From assembly GCA_964596645.1 (NCBI GenBank), contig CAZQVB010000005.1:1-64000 (forward strand): DNA of 64,000 nucleotides. The letters are read 5' to 3'. Positions within the stretch are counted from its first letter, which is position 1, and each line of letters starts with the position of its first letter. The notes under the pieces were generated by a model. That model did no database searches. It worked only from the letters and a program-made list of their open reading frames with translations, and was not told the origin of the DNA. This document shows positions 1-9,336 of this stretch, one piece after another. Both the position numbers and the translations under genes were made by a program. Source of the stretch: CAVQEK01 sp964596645. GTDB lineage: Bacteria > Bacteroidota > Bacteroidia > Cytophagales > Cyclobacteriaceae.

Positions 1-1522
1 TGTTGAAAAGCAGGCGCATGTCTTTGTTTTCACCCCAATCACCCCAGGTCCAACCACCCTCGCGCAACTGCACCGTGCCGTCCTGCCTCAGCTTCCAAAT
101 GCCCATATACCTCTCCACCGCCGGGTACACTGTGGCGATGGTGGCGCTGTCGCGCGTATGCCAGTAATAGTTCCAAAAGCCGTAGACACCTATGCTGGAA
201 AGCATTTGCGTGGGCAATTCTTTATCCCAATTGCCCGCCGGAATTGGCGAAAAAAGTGTGCTGTCGAGGCGTTGCCAGCCGGCCAGTTCCAGCATGCCTT
301 TGCGCACCAATGCATGGCTGGAGGTGGAAAGGGCGTAAAATGCTTCACCACTTTCCAGCACCTCATCGCCCCACCACTGTGCACGCTCGCGATCGGGGCA
401 GTCCATGTACGTATCGCGCATAGTCACATATAGCGTGCGCAGCGACTTTTGCCAAAGCCGGTTGAAGTACACATCGTCACAAGAAAAGTTGCCCGCAAAC
501 TCGGCATCATAGCCTGTCTCCCGGTATTTCAATCCCAGTATCTTCACCCCTTCCGGAAAATAATAGAATACGTTGTGGCCATTCATCCAGCCAAGGCTTT
601 CGTAAGATTGTCTTCCGGCTTTGGTGGTGTACACCGAGCGCACATTGGGCGGGCCGCCCCCGTAGTAGTGGTCGGTGCGAATATCGACCTGCAAGCCCGC
701 AGGTGCTTCTATTTCAAACCAGGGCGTCACTTGCGCATTGTATGGCAGGCTCAACTTCAACGTATCGCCCGATGAGATCATTGGAAAAGCCGCATCACCT
801 TCATAATTGCGTAAGCCATAATCTTTCCACATGGGAACAGGCCTCGGCTCCAGGCCATTCCAGGGAGCCACAGGCGGCTTGCCTGCTACTATTGCTACCG
901 GTTTTTCGCTGTCGTCGAAGCTGCTCTCCACGAAGTCAAAACCACCCAGGCGCGCATCGAAGCACAGGTTAGACTCCGGCAAGCGGAAATTGGGATGAGG
1001 CGGGCCGCTGTGGCAGTAGGCCGGATGCCGCCACGCACGCCAGGTGTCGTCTGATAAAATATTCACATTACCGTCATTCACTTCGAACAGCAACCCAGCT
1101 TTGCCGCTGTCTTTATGAGAAAATCCTTCTTTGCCAAAGTACCAGACCAACACGGCGATGGTGTTCGCTCCTTGCTGCAGGTGCGGCTTCAGGTCTACCC
1201 GGTCGTAGTAAGTGTTCAATGGTGTCGGGCCGCGTTTAAGCCCACCTTCAAATACGACCAGCTTCCCATTGATCCAAAGCCAATATTTGCTGTCTGCGGC
1301 AATGTGGGCATATACCGGTGTGTCCGGCATGCTTTCAATGCGCACCTGCTTGCGGTATACCGTCCATGAGTTCGCGCTGTCGGCCTGATCTGTTGTAATC
1401 CAGGAAGCCTGCCATCGACTTTTTTGCAAATCAGCCTTGGCAGGCTGGGTGGCACTTTGCGACGGTTGCACCAAAAAGGGCAAAACGGATATACAGAATA
1501 GAAAATGTCTCAATGCCTTCAT
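1..1522 (-). CDS. alpha-L-rhamnosidase-like glycoside hydrolase (GH78-type), 3' end off window
   Basis: Predicted to remove terminal alpha-L-rhamnose from glycans outside the cytoplasm. The frame is open from an ATG at 1520-1522 to the left edge (507 codons), so the C-terminal part, including any second catalytic residue, is missing. The first about 23 residues form a signal peptide (MKALRHFLFCISVLPF then SQSA). Next comes the GH78 N-terminal sandwich, with the motifs SRWQASWITT and YWLWINGK. The conserved catalytic-centre entry is seen as YMDCPDRERAQWWGD, which resembles the GH78 motif DCPxRDER..W.GD and keeps the candidate general-acid Glu in RER. The motif is one residue shorter than in classical rhamnosidases, as in some related six-hairpin proteins, so substrate is not certain. 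It starts 13 bases after the sulfatase stop and is surely co-transcribed with it in a polysaccharide utilization locus. Confidence 0.85.
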   Translation of the reverse strand, partial: MKALRHFLFCISVLPFLVQPSQSATQPAKADLQKSRWQASWITTDQADSANSWTVYRKQVRIESMPDTPVYAHIAADSKYWLWINGKLVVFEGGLKRGPTPLNTYYDRVDLKPHLQQGANTIAVLVWYFGKEGFSHKDSGKAGLLFEVNDGNVNILSDDTWRAWRHPAYCHSGPPHPNFRLPESNLCFDARLGGFDFVESSFDDSEKPVAIVAGKPPVAPWNGLEPRPVPMWKDYGLRNYEGDAAFPMISSGDTLKLSLPYNAQVTPWFEIEAPAGLQVDIRTDHYYGGGPPNVRSVYTTKAGRQSYESLGWMNGHNVFYYFPEGVKILGLKYRETGYDAEFAGNFSCDDVYFNRLWQKSLRTLYVTMRDTYMDCPDRERAQWWGDEVLESGEAFYALSTSSHALVRKGMLELAGWQRLDSTLFSPIPAGNWDKELPTQMLSSIGVYGFWNYYWHTRDSATIATVYPAVERYMGIWKLRQDGTVQLREGGWTWGDWGENKDMRLLFN

Positions 1523-1535
1523 ATTGTTCCTCTCA

Positions 1536-2933
1536 TCAACGTGCCTGCGCTTTTAGTTCTCTGTACTTGTCGCGCATACTTTGGAGCAATTCATGGTGGC
1601 CCGGCTCCAGTGCCAGGTTATTGATTTCATGCGGATCCTGCGACAAGTCGTACAGTTCTTCGAAAATCACCGCACTGCTGTCCGCATCAATGAAGTACCT
1701 CATGTATTTTTTGTCTTTCCAGCGCAGCCCCTCCGTGCTCGGAATGTAGTATCTGGGGCTCGACTGCCACAGATGCTCATAGAAAAAGCCATCCCGCCAA
1801 TCTGCCGAAGGCTGTTGGCCCAGTACACTGAGATCACGGCCCTGCATATCTGCAGGCGCGGGTGCTCCGGCCAGCGAGAGTATGGTGGGCGCAATGTCGA
1901 TGTTGAGCGCGGTGTGCGATACGGTTTTGCTGTGGAGGGCTTGCGGCCTTGGGTCGTAGATGATCAGCGGCACACGTATGGAGGGTTCGCTGCCATACCA
2001 CTTGCCGGCGAAGCCGTATTCCCCCAAGTAGAAACCATTGTCGCTGGTGAAGATGATGATGGTATTTTGCGCCAGGCCTGTGGCGCTCAGCTTTTCCCTT
2101 ATCTGCCCTACCACCACATCTACCCCGCTCACCAGGCGGTAGTATTTCCGGATGTTTTCCTGCTGCATCTCCGCTGTGGCAAACCGGCTGCGCCAGCGGT
2201 TTCTTGCTACATTATTTTCAGTGAACGTATCTGGGAAGTGATTGAAATATTCCGGTGCCGCAGCGACTGGCACAGGCATGTACATGCCTTTGTACAAATT
2301 GCTGTAAGCCGTGTCGGGCAGGAAGTGCCCCGGGTCGCCCTCTACGTGCGGGGCCTTAAAACTCACCGATAAGCAAAAGGGGGCGTTCAGGTTTTTGACT
2401 GAGTCGATAAAGGCGCTGATCTGGCTCCCGATTTTCTGTGTAAGGTGCAGGGGCTGCCCGTCGGAACCCTGCTGGCGAAAGGTGCCCTGGCCGGCAAAGC
2501 CTCTCCAATAGTCGAAATGTGCTGCCGGCATATCGGTGCCTACGCCATATTTGCCAACAAACCCGGTAACATAGCCTGCGCTGCGCAGCACCAGCGGATA
2601 GGTATTGGCCAATTGAGCATCGGTGAAATTTTTGCTAAATCCCCATATCCCGTGCCTGCGGGCATACTGACCCGTAAGTATACTGGCCCGGCTCACAGCG
2701 CAAATGGAAGTGGTGACAAAGGCATTTTCAAAATATACGCCCTCACTGGCCAGCTTGTCGAGGTGGGGTGTGCTCATGGTGGCATTGCCCGCTGCGCCCA
2801 ATGCATCGGCCCGCTGATCGTCGGTAAGCAAGAAAATGATATTGGGCCGATCGGCGGCCATACTGCCTTGTTTGGCAGGTGGCACACACTTGCAACAGAG
2901 GAGAATGATGAAGAATATTATGGGTCGTATCAT
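1536..2933 (-). CDS. S1-family (formylglycine-type) sulfatase
   Basis: Predicted periplasmic sulfatase that removes sulfate esters from a polysaccharide or its oligosaccharides. The 465-residue product starts with a hydrophobic export signal containing several Cys (IILLCCKC), possibly a poorly conserved lipobox. The sulfatase fold opens with PNIIFLLTDDQ, whose Asp pair (residues 38-39) binds calcium. The active-site signature is SICAVSRASILTGQ with Cys78 as the residue to be converted to formylglycine. The usual pattern is C-x-P/A-x-R; here the third position is Val. A second metal-site motif, TSDNGFYLGEYG, is intact. Size is normal for the family. It lies between susD and the GH78 gene, 13 bases before the latter, and an intrinsic terminator precedes it. 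The sulfated substrate cannot be named from sequence. Confidence 0.92.
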   Translation of the reverse strand: MIRPIIFFIILLCCKCVPPAKQGSMAADRPNIIFLLTDDQRADALGAAGNATMSTPHLDKLASEGVYFENAFVTTSICAVSRASILTGQYARRHGIWGFSKNFTDAQLANTYPLVLRSAGYVTGFVGKYGVGTDMPAAHFDYWRGFAGQGTFRQQGSDGQPLHLTQKIGSQISAFIDSVKNLNAPFCLSVSFKAPHVEGDPGHFLPDTAYSNLYKGMYMPVPVAAAPEYFNHFPDTFTENNVARNRWRSRFATAEMQQENIRKYYRLVSGVDVVVGQIREKLSATGLAQNTIIIFTSDNGFYLGEYGFAGKWYGSEPSIRVPLIIYDPRPQALHSKTVSHTALNIDIAPTILSLAGAPAPADMQGRDLSVLGQQPSADWRDGFFYEHLWQSSPRYYIPSTEGLRWKDKKYMRYFIDADSSAVIFEELYDLSQDPHEINNLALEPGHHELLQSMRDKYRELKAQAR

Positions 2934-2936
2934 GAT

Positions 2937-2984
2937 AGAAACAAGAAAAAGCGGCTGCGCCCTGACGTTGACACAAGCCGCTTT
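2937..2984 (-). terminator. intrinsic terminator between susD and sulfatase
   Basis: On the minus strand the 9-base arm AAAGCGGCT (complement of 2976-2984) pairs with AGCCGCTTT (complement of 2948-2956). The loop is 19 bases and a T-rich run (TTTTTCTTGTTT) follows. It sits just after the susD stop and would give a susC-susD transcript with partial read-through into the sulfatase and rhamnosidase genes. Confidence 0.7.
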
Positions 2985-3032
2985 AATCGATGATTATAGT
3001 CTGAACTTACAGACTACACAGGGTTGTGGTCA

Positions 3033-4493
3033 TTATTCCCAGCCTTCATTTTGCTCGTAGCCAAACTGCTGTGCTTGTTGGAATGGTATGGCCAATATGG
3101 TGCGGATGTTGGTATACTCCAGGCCATCGGTAAGGAACGGCCGCTTGGCCACCAGGTTATCGCCATGCTCCCTCATCGTTTCTACCGCTTTACCCGTGCG
3201 TACAAGGTCAAACCATCGATGATTTTCGAAAGCCAACTCCAGCCGGCGTTCTATGGCTATTTTCTCCAGGGCTTCTTCGGCATTGGCCGCGGCGACGGGT
3301 TCGGCCACTCCGGTGCGGGGGCGTATCTCATCATTGATTATGTCGATGGCGTCTTGCCAATTGCCTGTTTCTGCCAGGCTTTCGGCCAGCATCAGCCGGG
3401 CATCGGCATAGCGAAACATCGGATAATTGATGTCTTGCTGACCAGGTGCCAGCGGAGGATAATTGTACTTATTGATGTATGGCACGCCCAGATCGTAGGC
3501 TATATTCACATCTTCGCGTACGTCTCCCTCAGGATACAGCTCGATGAGATCGTCAGTAGGTTGGTTTAGCCCTGCCCGGCTGCCAGCATTGCCAAACAGC
3601 ACTATTCTGTTTCCACTGGTGAAGGGCACAAAGGGAGTTAGGAAATTAGAAGCCTGACCCTGTACGAAGGAATACTGCAATTCGAACACCGATTCCTTGT
3701 GATTTTTATTTTCCGGATCGAACACCTGCTGATAGTCATCCAGAATGGTATAGCCCAAGGTCTCCATTTGGCGAAGCAGCGGTATGGCCTGATCGAATTG
3801 CTGCAGGGTCATGTGTACTTTGGCTTTGAGCATGAGTGCGGCACCTTTGGTGGCCCTGCCCACCTGGCTGGCGGGCCAACTTTCCGGCAGGTTGTCGATG
3901 GCAGCCTGGGCCTCGGACAGCACAAAATCGTAAATTTCTGATGCGGGCACCCGCTCCGTAAACTCCTCATTGAGGGCGTCTTCGGGGCTACTGGCTATAC
4001 TGGTGACCAGAGGCACATCGCTGAAAGACCGCACAAGGTTGAAGTAAAACCAGGATCGGAAAAACTGCGCCTCCGCCTTTCTGATGGACTTATTATCGGG
4101 GTTTTGATTGAAGTCCACGTTGTCGATGTTTTGCATCACCACATTGGCCAGCAAAATACCGTCGTACCACTCGTTCCAATAGTTTAAAATATTGCCATTG
4201 TCAGAATTCATGGTGAACTCATCGATCTCTTCCGTGCCAAAGCCACCCCTATCGGCCTCATTGCGCTGGTAGTAGGTATTGTCGGAGCGGAATTCGCCAA
4301 ACCGCCACTGGCCTTCCATTATGCTTCGGTTGCGGTTGTAAATGGCCACTACGGCTTCGTCTATTTGTTTTTCTGAAGAATAAAATGTAGCCGGCGTATG
4401 GGAGTTTGGCGGCTCGGTTTCAAGAAATTCGGTGGTATCGCATGCGCCCAATATCAGCAGCACAAGCAGAAATGATTTTATATGGATTTTCAT
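3033..4493 (-). CDS. susD: RagB/SusD family nutrient-binding outer membrane lipoprotein
   Basis: Surface lipoprotein that binds glycan and forms the lid of a SusC TonB-dependent importer. The chosen ATG (4491-4493) gives the lipoprotein signal MKIHIKSFLLVLLILGAC with lipobox LGAC, then the SusD start pattern FLETEPPNSHTPATFYSSE. The middle shows tetratricopeptide-like helices (FFRSWFYFNLVRSFSDVPLV). The C-terminal SusD motif is ERRLELAFENHRWFDLVRTG. Length (486 residues) is normal. A longer start at 4520 would overlap the susC end by 14 bases and place residues before the signal peptide, so it is less likely. It directly follows susC, as in nearly all such pairs. The gene is intact although its partner susC is interrupted. 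Confidence 0.93.
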   Translation of the reverse strand: MKIHIKSFLLVLLILGACDTTEFLETEPPNSHTPATFYSSEKQIDEAVVAIYNRNRSIMEGQWRFGEFRSDNTYYQRNEADRGGFGTEEIDEFTMNSDNGNILNYWNEWYDGILLANVVMQNIDNVDFNQNPDNKSIRKAEAQFFRSWFYFNLVRSFSDVPLVTSIASSPEDALNEEFTERVPASEIYDFVLSEAQAAIDNLPESWPASQVGRATKGAALMLKAKVHMTLQQFDQAIPLLRQMETLGYTILDDYQQVFDPENKNHKESVFELQYSFVQGQASNFLTPFVPFTSGNRIVLFGNAGSRAGLNQPTDDLIELYPEGDVREDVNIAYDLGVPYINKYNYPPLAPGQQDINYPMFRYADARLMLAESLAETGNWQDAIDIINDEIRPRTGVAEPVAAANAEEALEKIAIERRLELAFENHRWFDLVRTGKAVETMREHGDNLVAKRPFLTDGLEYTNIRTILAIPFQQAQQFGYEQNEGWE

Positions 4494-4506
4494 TGTGTCT
4501 ACGGTT

Positions 4507-7500
4507 TTAGAAATTAACATTCAGGCCCAGGGAAAATATGCGCGACATAGGGTAGCTGCCCTCGTTTACATTGCGCACAATGGAGTCTGATGCCCGCTGT
4601 ATTTCGGGGCTTCCTCCTTCGTATTCCGTAAAGATGACCGGATTTTGCACGCTTACGTATACCCGGGCGCTTTGAAAATAATTGCCCAGTGTGCCCAGAT
4701 TACGAGCATTCAGGTTGTAGCCCAGCGTGATGTTCTTGATCCAGAAGTAACTGGCGTCCTTAATGTGAAATGAGTTGGGCGATCGCCAGTAGCGCGTGGT
4801 ATTTTGTTTGGTAGTGGGCACGCTGATCTCGTCGAGCGGCGTAGCGGGTCTTGCCTCTATCACGGCCCCGTTGGGCAGATTGGGTGTGGCGGGTATTACA
4901 ATGTCGCTTTCCACTGCCGGACGATACCGGTCGTTGAGCACGATTTGTTCCACATTAAATACCCCATCGAGGTTGTGCAACTGCTGGTTTTTCTGGTCAT
5001 AGATTTTCTAACCGATGGCGCCATTGCCCAAAATACTCAGGTCGAAATTTTTGTAGCTGAAGTTGTGGCGCATACCAAACGTGAACTGCGGGTTGGGATC
5101 GCCCAGGTCTACATAATCGGCCTCGCTGAAGGAAATGACACCGTCGCCATTGCCATCCTCTAATTTAGCAGAGCCTACCACGGCCTCGGGGTATTTGGCC
5201 ACCGCCGGATTGTTGATGTCCTCTTCACTATAAAACCCAAGCACGTTGAAACCGCGATAAATGCCAATCGGATCGCCGACGCGCAGTATGGCGAAGCGGG
5301 TACCATTGCCCGCCTGACCAATGGGCTGCTCCTGTTCGTTCTGTATGGACACGAGCTTGTTTCTGTTGATGGTGAGGTTGGCGCTGAAGTCATATTTAAA
5401 ACCGCCATCGGTGCTCACCAGGTCGAGCGTGTTCAGGGCAAATTCGAAACCCTGGTTTTCTATCTCGCCTACATTGTCGATGATGCTGCCAAAACCTGTC
5501 GCGGTCGGCAGGGGTGTTCTGCCCAGAAAACCTTTGGAATTTATTTTGTACCAATCTACGGTAAGGTTGAACTTGTTGTATAGAAAACGGATGTCGACGC
5601 CCAGGTCGATCTGCTCCGTCTCTTCCCAGGTGAGTGCATTGTTTGGCAAGTCGGTGATGCGATACCCGCTGGCCTGGTTCAAGCCAAAGATGTAAGTAGA
5701 TGGGTTCACATTGCCTTGCCAGGAATAATTGCCTATGCCGGCATCGTTGCCGCTCACGCCATAGCCAGCTTCAAAGCGCAGGTCGGAGATCACTGAGCGC
5801 AGACCTTCAAAAAAGCTTTCTTCCGATACTCGCCAGGCGGCAGATACAGAGGGGAAGTTGCCCCATCGGCTGTCTGACCCAAAGCGAGAGGTAGCATCGG
5901 CCCTGAACGCTGCTGTGAAATAGTAGCGCTGGTCGTAGTCGTAGATCACCCTGCCGAGTATGCCCAACCGGCGCAACTCCTGAATGCCATATCCGCCCGT
6001 GAAGTTGTTCACGCTGATGGGGTCAGTGTTTCCAAAAAATGGATATATGAAATCCTCATCCACAAAGTCGTTGGCTGATATTCCGGTAGACTCAGCCCTT
6101 CGTTTTTCTGCCGACACCAGAGCGATGGCATCAATGCTATGCCGCTCACCCAGGGTGGCGTTGTAAGTCAGCTGATTGTCGAGTATCAGGTTGATGTTGC
6201 GGTCTTGCCCAATGCCGGAGCTGGAATTTGCCCTTCCGTTGATATCCGGAGTAAGCCCGTCCGGAGGGATCCGCATGGGGGTATAGTTGAAGGTTTGCCT
6301 GTCGATATAGTTGATACGTGCCGTAGAGCGGAATGCCAGTCCATCGATCAGTTCCAGCTCAGCGAACAGGTTCATGTTCACGGTATTGGTCTTGCTCTCC
6401 TGCTCGCGCCAAAGAATCTTGGCCACGGGTGAAGCCGTCCAGAAAAGACCTGAGCCACCATTGGTCGGATTTCCATTAAAATCCGGCCGGCTTAGTATGC
6501 CAAAGGTTGACGGATTCAGTATGCCTTGTTCGTTATAAACATCCGCAGTAGGGTCTACCCAGTTGGCGGCATTAATGGCCGAATAGGCGCTAAATCCTCC
6601 GGAATTGGGTTCCGTATCGGCGCCAGTCACATTCACGAAAGACGGTGCCACATTGATTCCCATTGTTAACCGGTTGGCTACATCGGCCTCCAAATTGGCA
6701 CGAAACGTATAGCGATCGAAACCAGTGCCGATGATTACGCCCTCTTCATTGCGATAGCCGGCCGTAAGGTTGTAGGTGACGGCATCGGTGCCCCCTCCTA
6801 CGGAGAGGTGGTAATTTTGCGTGAGGGCCTGGCGGGTGATCTCATCAAACCAATCCGTGCCCTCGGCCATTTCGGGATTATCTTCTGCTTCGGCCAGGAA
6901 ATTTTGCAGCCGGGTATAATGTGCCTGTTCCAGACCGCCCCAGCCATTGTTGAACAGGTAGCGGTCGTCAAGTCTTTCTTTCTGAAACTGCGCCAATTCT
7001 GAGGCATTCAGGTTGTCTGGTTTTTCAAATTCCAGCACATCACTCACGCCCACAAAGGTGTTGAAGGTGACCGACGGTTTGCCTTTTTTTCCGCGCTTCG
7101 TGGTGATGATGATGACACCGTTGGAGGCACGAGAGCCATAGATGGCTTTGGCGGTGGCATCTTTCAACACGCTAATGCTCTCGATATCATCGATCGGTAT
7201 GTTGTTGAGCTGAAAGTTGTCATTTTGGTTTACAAAGTTGCTCAGGGGTATACCATCAATTACATAGAGCGGAGCATTATTGCTCAGCGACCCAATGCCC
7301 CGGATCAGCACCTCCGGACCACCGCCCGGATTGCCCGTTTGGCGCAGTTGCACGCCCGCCACCTGGCCGGCCAGTGTTTGCTCAAAAGTATTAACGGGCA
7401 AGTCTTTGATGGTTTCTGCCTTCAACTGCGATACGGCACCCACCAGGTCGCGTTCGTTGGCCTGGCCATAGCCGATCACCACGATCTCGTCGAGTGCGGT

Positions 7501-8142
7501 GATGTCGGGCGCCAGGTTGATGTCAATTACTGATCGGTTGCCCACGATCACTTCATCATCTACATACCCTACAGAGCTGAATACGAGTACAGTTTCCGGT
7601 CCGGGTACTTCGATGCTGTATTGGCCATCGAGGCCGGTGACGGTGCCCACTGTTGTATTTTGAATAAAAATGTTGACACCGGGAAGCGCAGTATTGTCAT
7701 CGGCTGAGGTGACTGTGCCTTTCACTACAGCGCCTTGCATAAGGCTTTCTACATGCACTGCCGGTGCTGAGTGTGTGGACTCCATCCGCAACACACTCAC
7801 GCTGTTATTCACCTGGCGGAAACGGAGGTTAGCCTGGCGCGACAGATCGAGCAGTATTTGCTCTACCGATGCCTTTTCTGCAGGCCTGGTATAGCGAAAA
7901 GATGGGTCAAGCTGGTTTTCGTCGTAGATAAAATTCAGATCGGCCTCGGACTCCAGCAGACGGAAAACATCCGTGAGCGTAGCGTTTTGAAAACCCACCT
8001 TTACTTTGATGTCGCGCACGCTTTGCTGCTGCGCCGCCATGTCGGTGGCAAAGATGAAATTGAAGGCCACCGTCTGTATCAATATGCCTTATAGGAGAAA
8101 TTTTGACACTGTTTGAATAGTGCTTAGTAACTGGTTTTTCAT
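4507..8142 (-). pseudogene. susC: SusC/RagA-type TonB-dependent transporter with STN domain, broken by two in-frame stop codons
   Basis: Would encode a 1211-residue outer-membrane importer that uses TonB energy to pull oligosaccharides delivered by SusD. Read in one frame from ATG 8140-8142: a signal peptide, an STN domain (VGFQNATLTDVFRLLESEAD), a carboxypeptidase-regulatory-like domain (LPGVNIFIQNTTVGTVTG), the plug (DEIVVIGYGQ, VLIRGIGSLSNNAPLYVIDG) and the beta-barrel. The frame is cut by TAA at 8089-8091 (codon 18, inside the signal peptide, KFLL*GILIQ, where relatives as I recall have Tyr) and by TAG at 5008-5010 (codon 1045, GNGAIG*KIYDQKN, expected Gln or Asn). There is no frameshift; the same frame continues for 166 codons to a normal end at 4507. 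Single-base changes would explain both. A TTG at 8082 could restart translation but gives no charged signal peptide. A real pseudogene, strain variation or sequencing error are all possible. Confidence 0.88.
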
Positions 8143-8180
8143 AATTTTAGACAGTTTTATTAATACTAGTTTCAGAGATC

Positions 8181-8211
8181 TCCGGGCCGCAATCCCGGAT
8201 TTCTTTTTTTT
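8181..8211 (+). terminator. hairpin with T-run upstream of susC
   Basis: TCCGGG (8181-8186) pairs with CCCGGA (8194-8199) around a 7-base loop, followed on the plus strand by a T-rich run to 8211. It reads as a plus-strand terminator although no plus-strand gene lies upstream. On the minus strand the same hairpin sits in the leader between the FecR gene and susC. It could block antisense transcription or shape the susC 5' UTR. Confidence 0.4.
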
Positions 8212-8240
8212 AAGGGTGCTTTTAGGTCATAGCGTGAGGT

Positions 8241-9245
8241 TTAGAAATGAACAATTAATTTTTTGCCTTCCAATTGAAACCGAAACTTTTCGGTGTGGGC
8301 CATAGTCTCCATGACGTTGGCTAAATACTCGTTCTTAAATTGTCCTGTGAAACGCCAATATTGAGGAATGGCACCGGTATGCTCTATCTCAACTCCATAC
8401 CAGCGTTGAAGTTTGTTTTTGACCTCCAGAAACGAGGCGTTTTTAAAAAACAAAACTCCGTCAGTCCAACCCGTAGTGGCCGTAGCGTCAAAACTATCAC
8501 GCTCAAGTGTGCCTTGTGCCGGGCCGAATGTGAGCTGCTCACCCGGGGTTAATTTGTGAATATCACCTTGCTTACCCACCGCCACTTCAATGCGCCCGGT
8601 GAGCAATGCCACCTTCACCACAGGCTCATCGGGATAGGCATTTATGTTGAAAGAAGTGCCCAGCACCTCTGTAGTCATTTGTGCAGTGTGCACTATAAAA
8701 GGCCTCAACGAATCTTTTTTTACATCAAATAAGGCTTCGCCTTTGAGAGTAAGTTTCCGGTGTTGGAGGCCAAAATCGCTGTCGTAGCTTATCGTGCTTT
8801 CACTATTCAGCCAAACAATGGAGCCGTCGTCGAGCAGAAACTTGCTCTTTTGCCCTGCCGGACTTTCGCGCAAAACAAGGGAAGGCGCGTCTTTAATCGC
8901 TACCGAGCTTTTTTGGTGCTGGAATATTAAAAAGGCAAAAACAGCCATAACAAAAACTATGGCGGCTGCATAGCCCAACGAACTATACGAAAACAGGTAG
9001 GCCCGCTGCCTGGCAGGTCGGGTGCTGGTCGCTTTTATTTGGTGGCGCATTTGCTCATAGCGCTCTCTGGTATTGCTGGTGGTGTAGGTAATCTGTGTTT
9101 CTTCCCATATGCGCCTGTATTTGGCTAAAAGGGCAGCATTGTTTTTCGATGCCTCTATCCACGTATGCAAAGCAGCTTTTTGTTCTTCATTGGCATCTCC
9201 CGAGAGGTATGCCGCGATCAAATCGTATGGTGCTTCTTCTTTCAA
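8241..9245 (-). CDS. FecR-family anti-sigma factor
   Basis: Inner-membrane regulator that holds the ECF sigma factor until the STN domain of the outer-membrane transporter signals substrate. The N-terminal cytoplasmic part begins ApYDLIAAYLSGDANEEQ, typical of these proteins. One membrane helix lies at about residues 86-108 (GYAAAIVFVMAVFAFLIF). The periplasmic FecR domain carries LDDGSIVWLNSEST, FDVKKDSLRPFIVHT and TEVLGTSFNINAY. The C-terminal part (FKNASFLEVKNKLQRWYGVEIE) matches the DUF4974-type STN-like domain. The start is TTG (9243-9245); the frame is open a little further upstream but offers no ATG. It lies between the sigma gene and susC on the same strand, the usual arrangement for a transducing transporter. 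Confidence 0.92.
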   Translation of the reverse strand: MKEEAPYDLIAAYLSGDANEEQKAALHTWIEASKNNAALLAKYRRIWEETQITYTTSNTRERYEQMRHQIKATSTRPARQRAYLFSYSSLGYAAAIVFVMAVFAFLIFQHQKSSVAIKDAPSLVLRESPAGQKSKFLLDDGSIVWLNSESTISYDSDFGLQHRKLTLKGEALFDVKKDSLRPFIVHTAQMTTEVLGTSFNINAYPDEPVVKVALLTGRIEVAVGKQGDIHKLTPGEQLTFGPAQGTLERDSFDATATTGWTDGVLFFKNASFLEVKNKLQRWYGVEIEHTGAIPQYWRFTGQFKNEYLANVMETMAHTEKFRFQLEGKKLIVHF

Positions 9246-9336
9246 TGCCGTTTTCGTCTAACCTTGCTACACAAGGAAAGACGGTCACCCCTAAACAGTC
9301 ATTGGATTTTTTTCAATCTTTTTGGCGGCGACTGGC

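Noticed and set aside
1581..2372. 263-codon plus-strand frame opposite the sulfatase
   Set aside because: A shadow of the sulfatase coding strand; codon pattern and protein composition are not gene-like.
4507..8142. Stop-codon reassignment as explanation for the susC stops
   Set aside because: TAA and TAG both end other clear genes in the window, so a changed genetic code is not supported.
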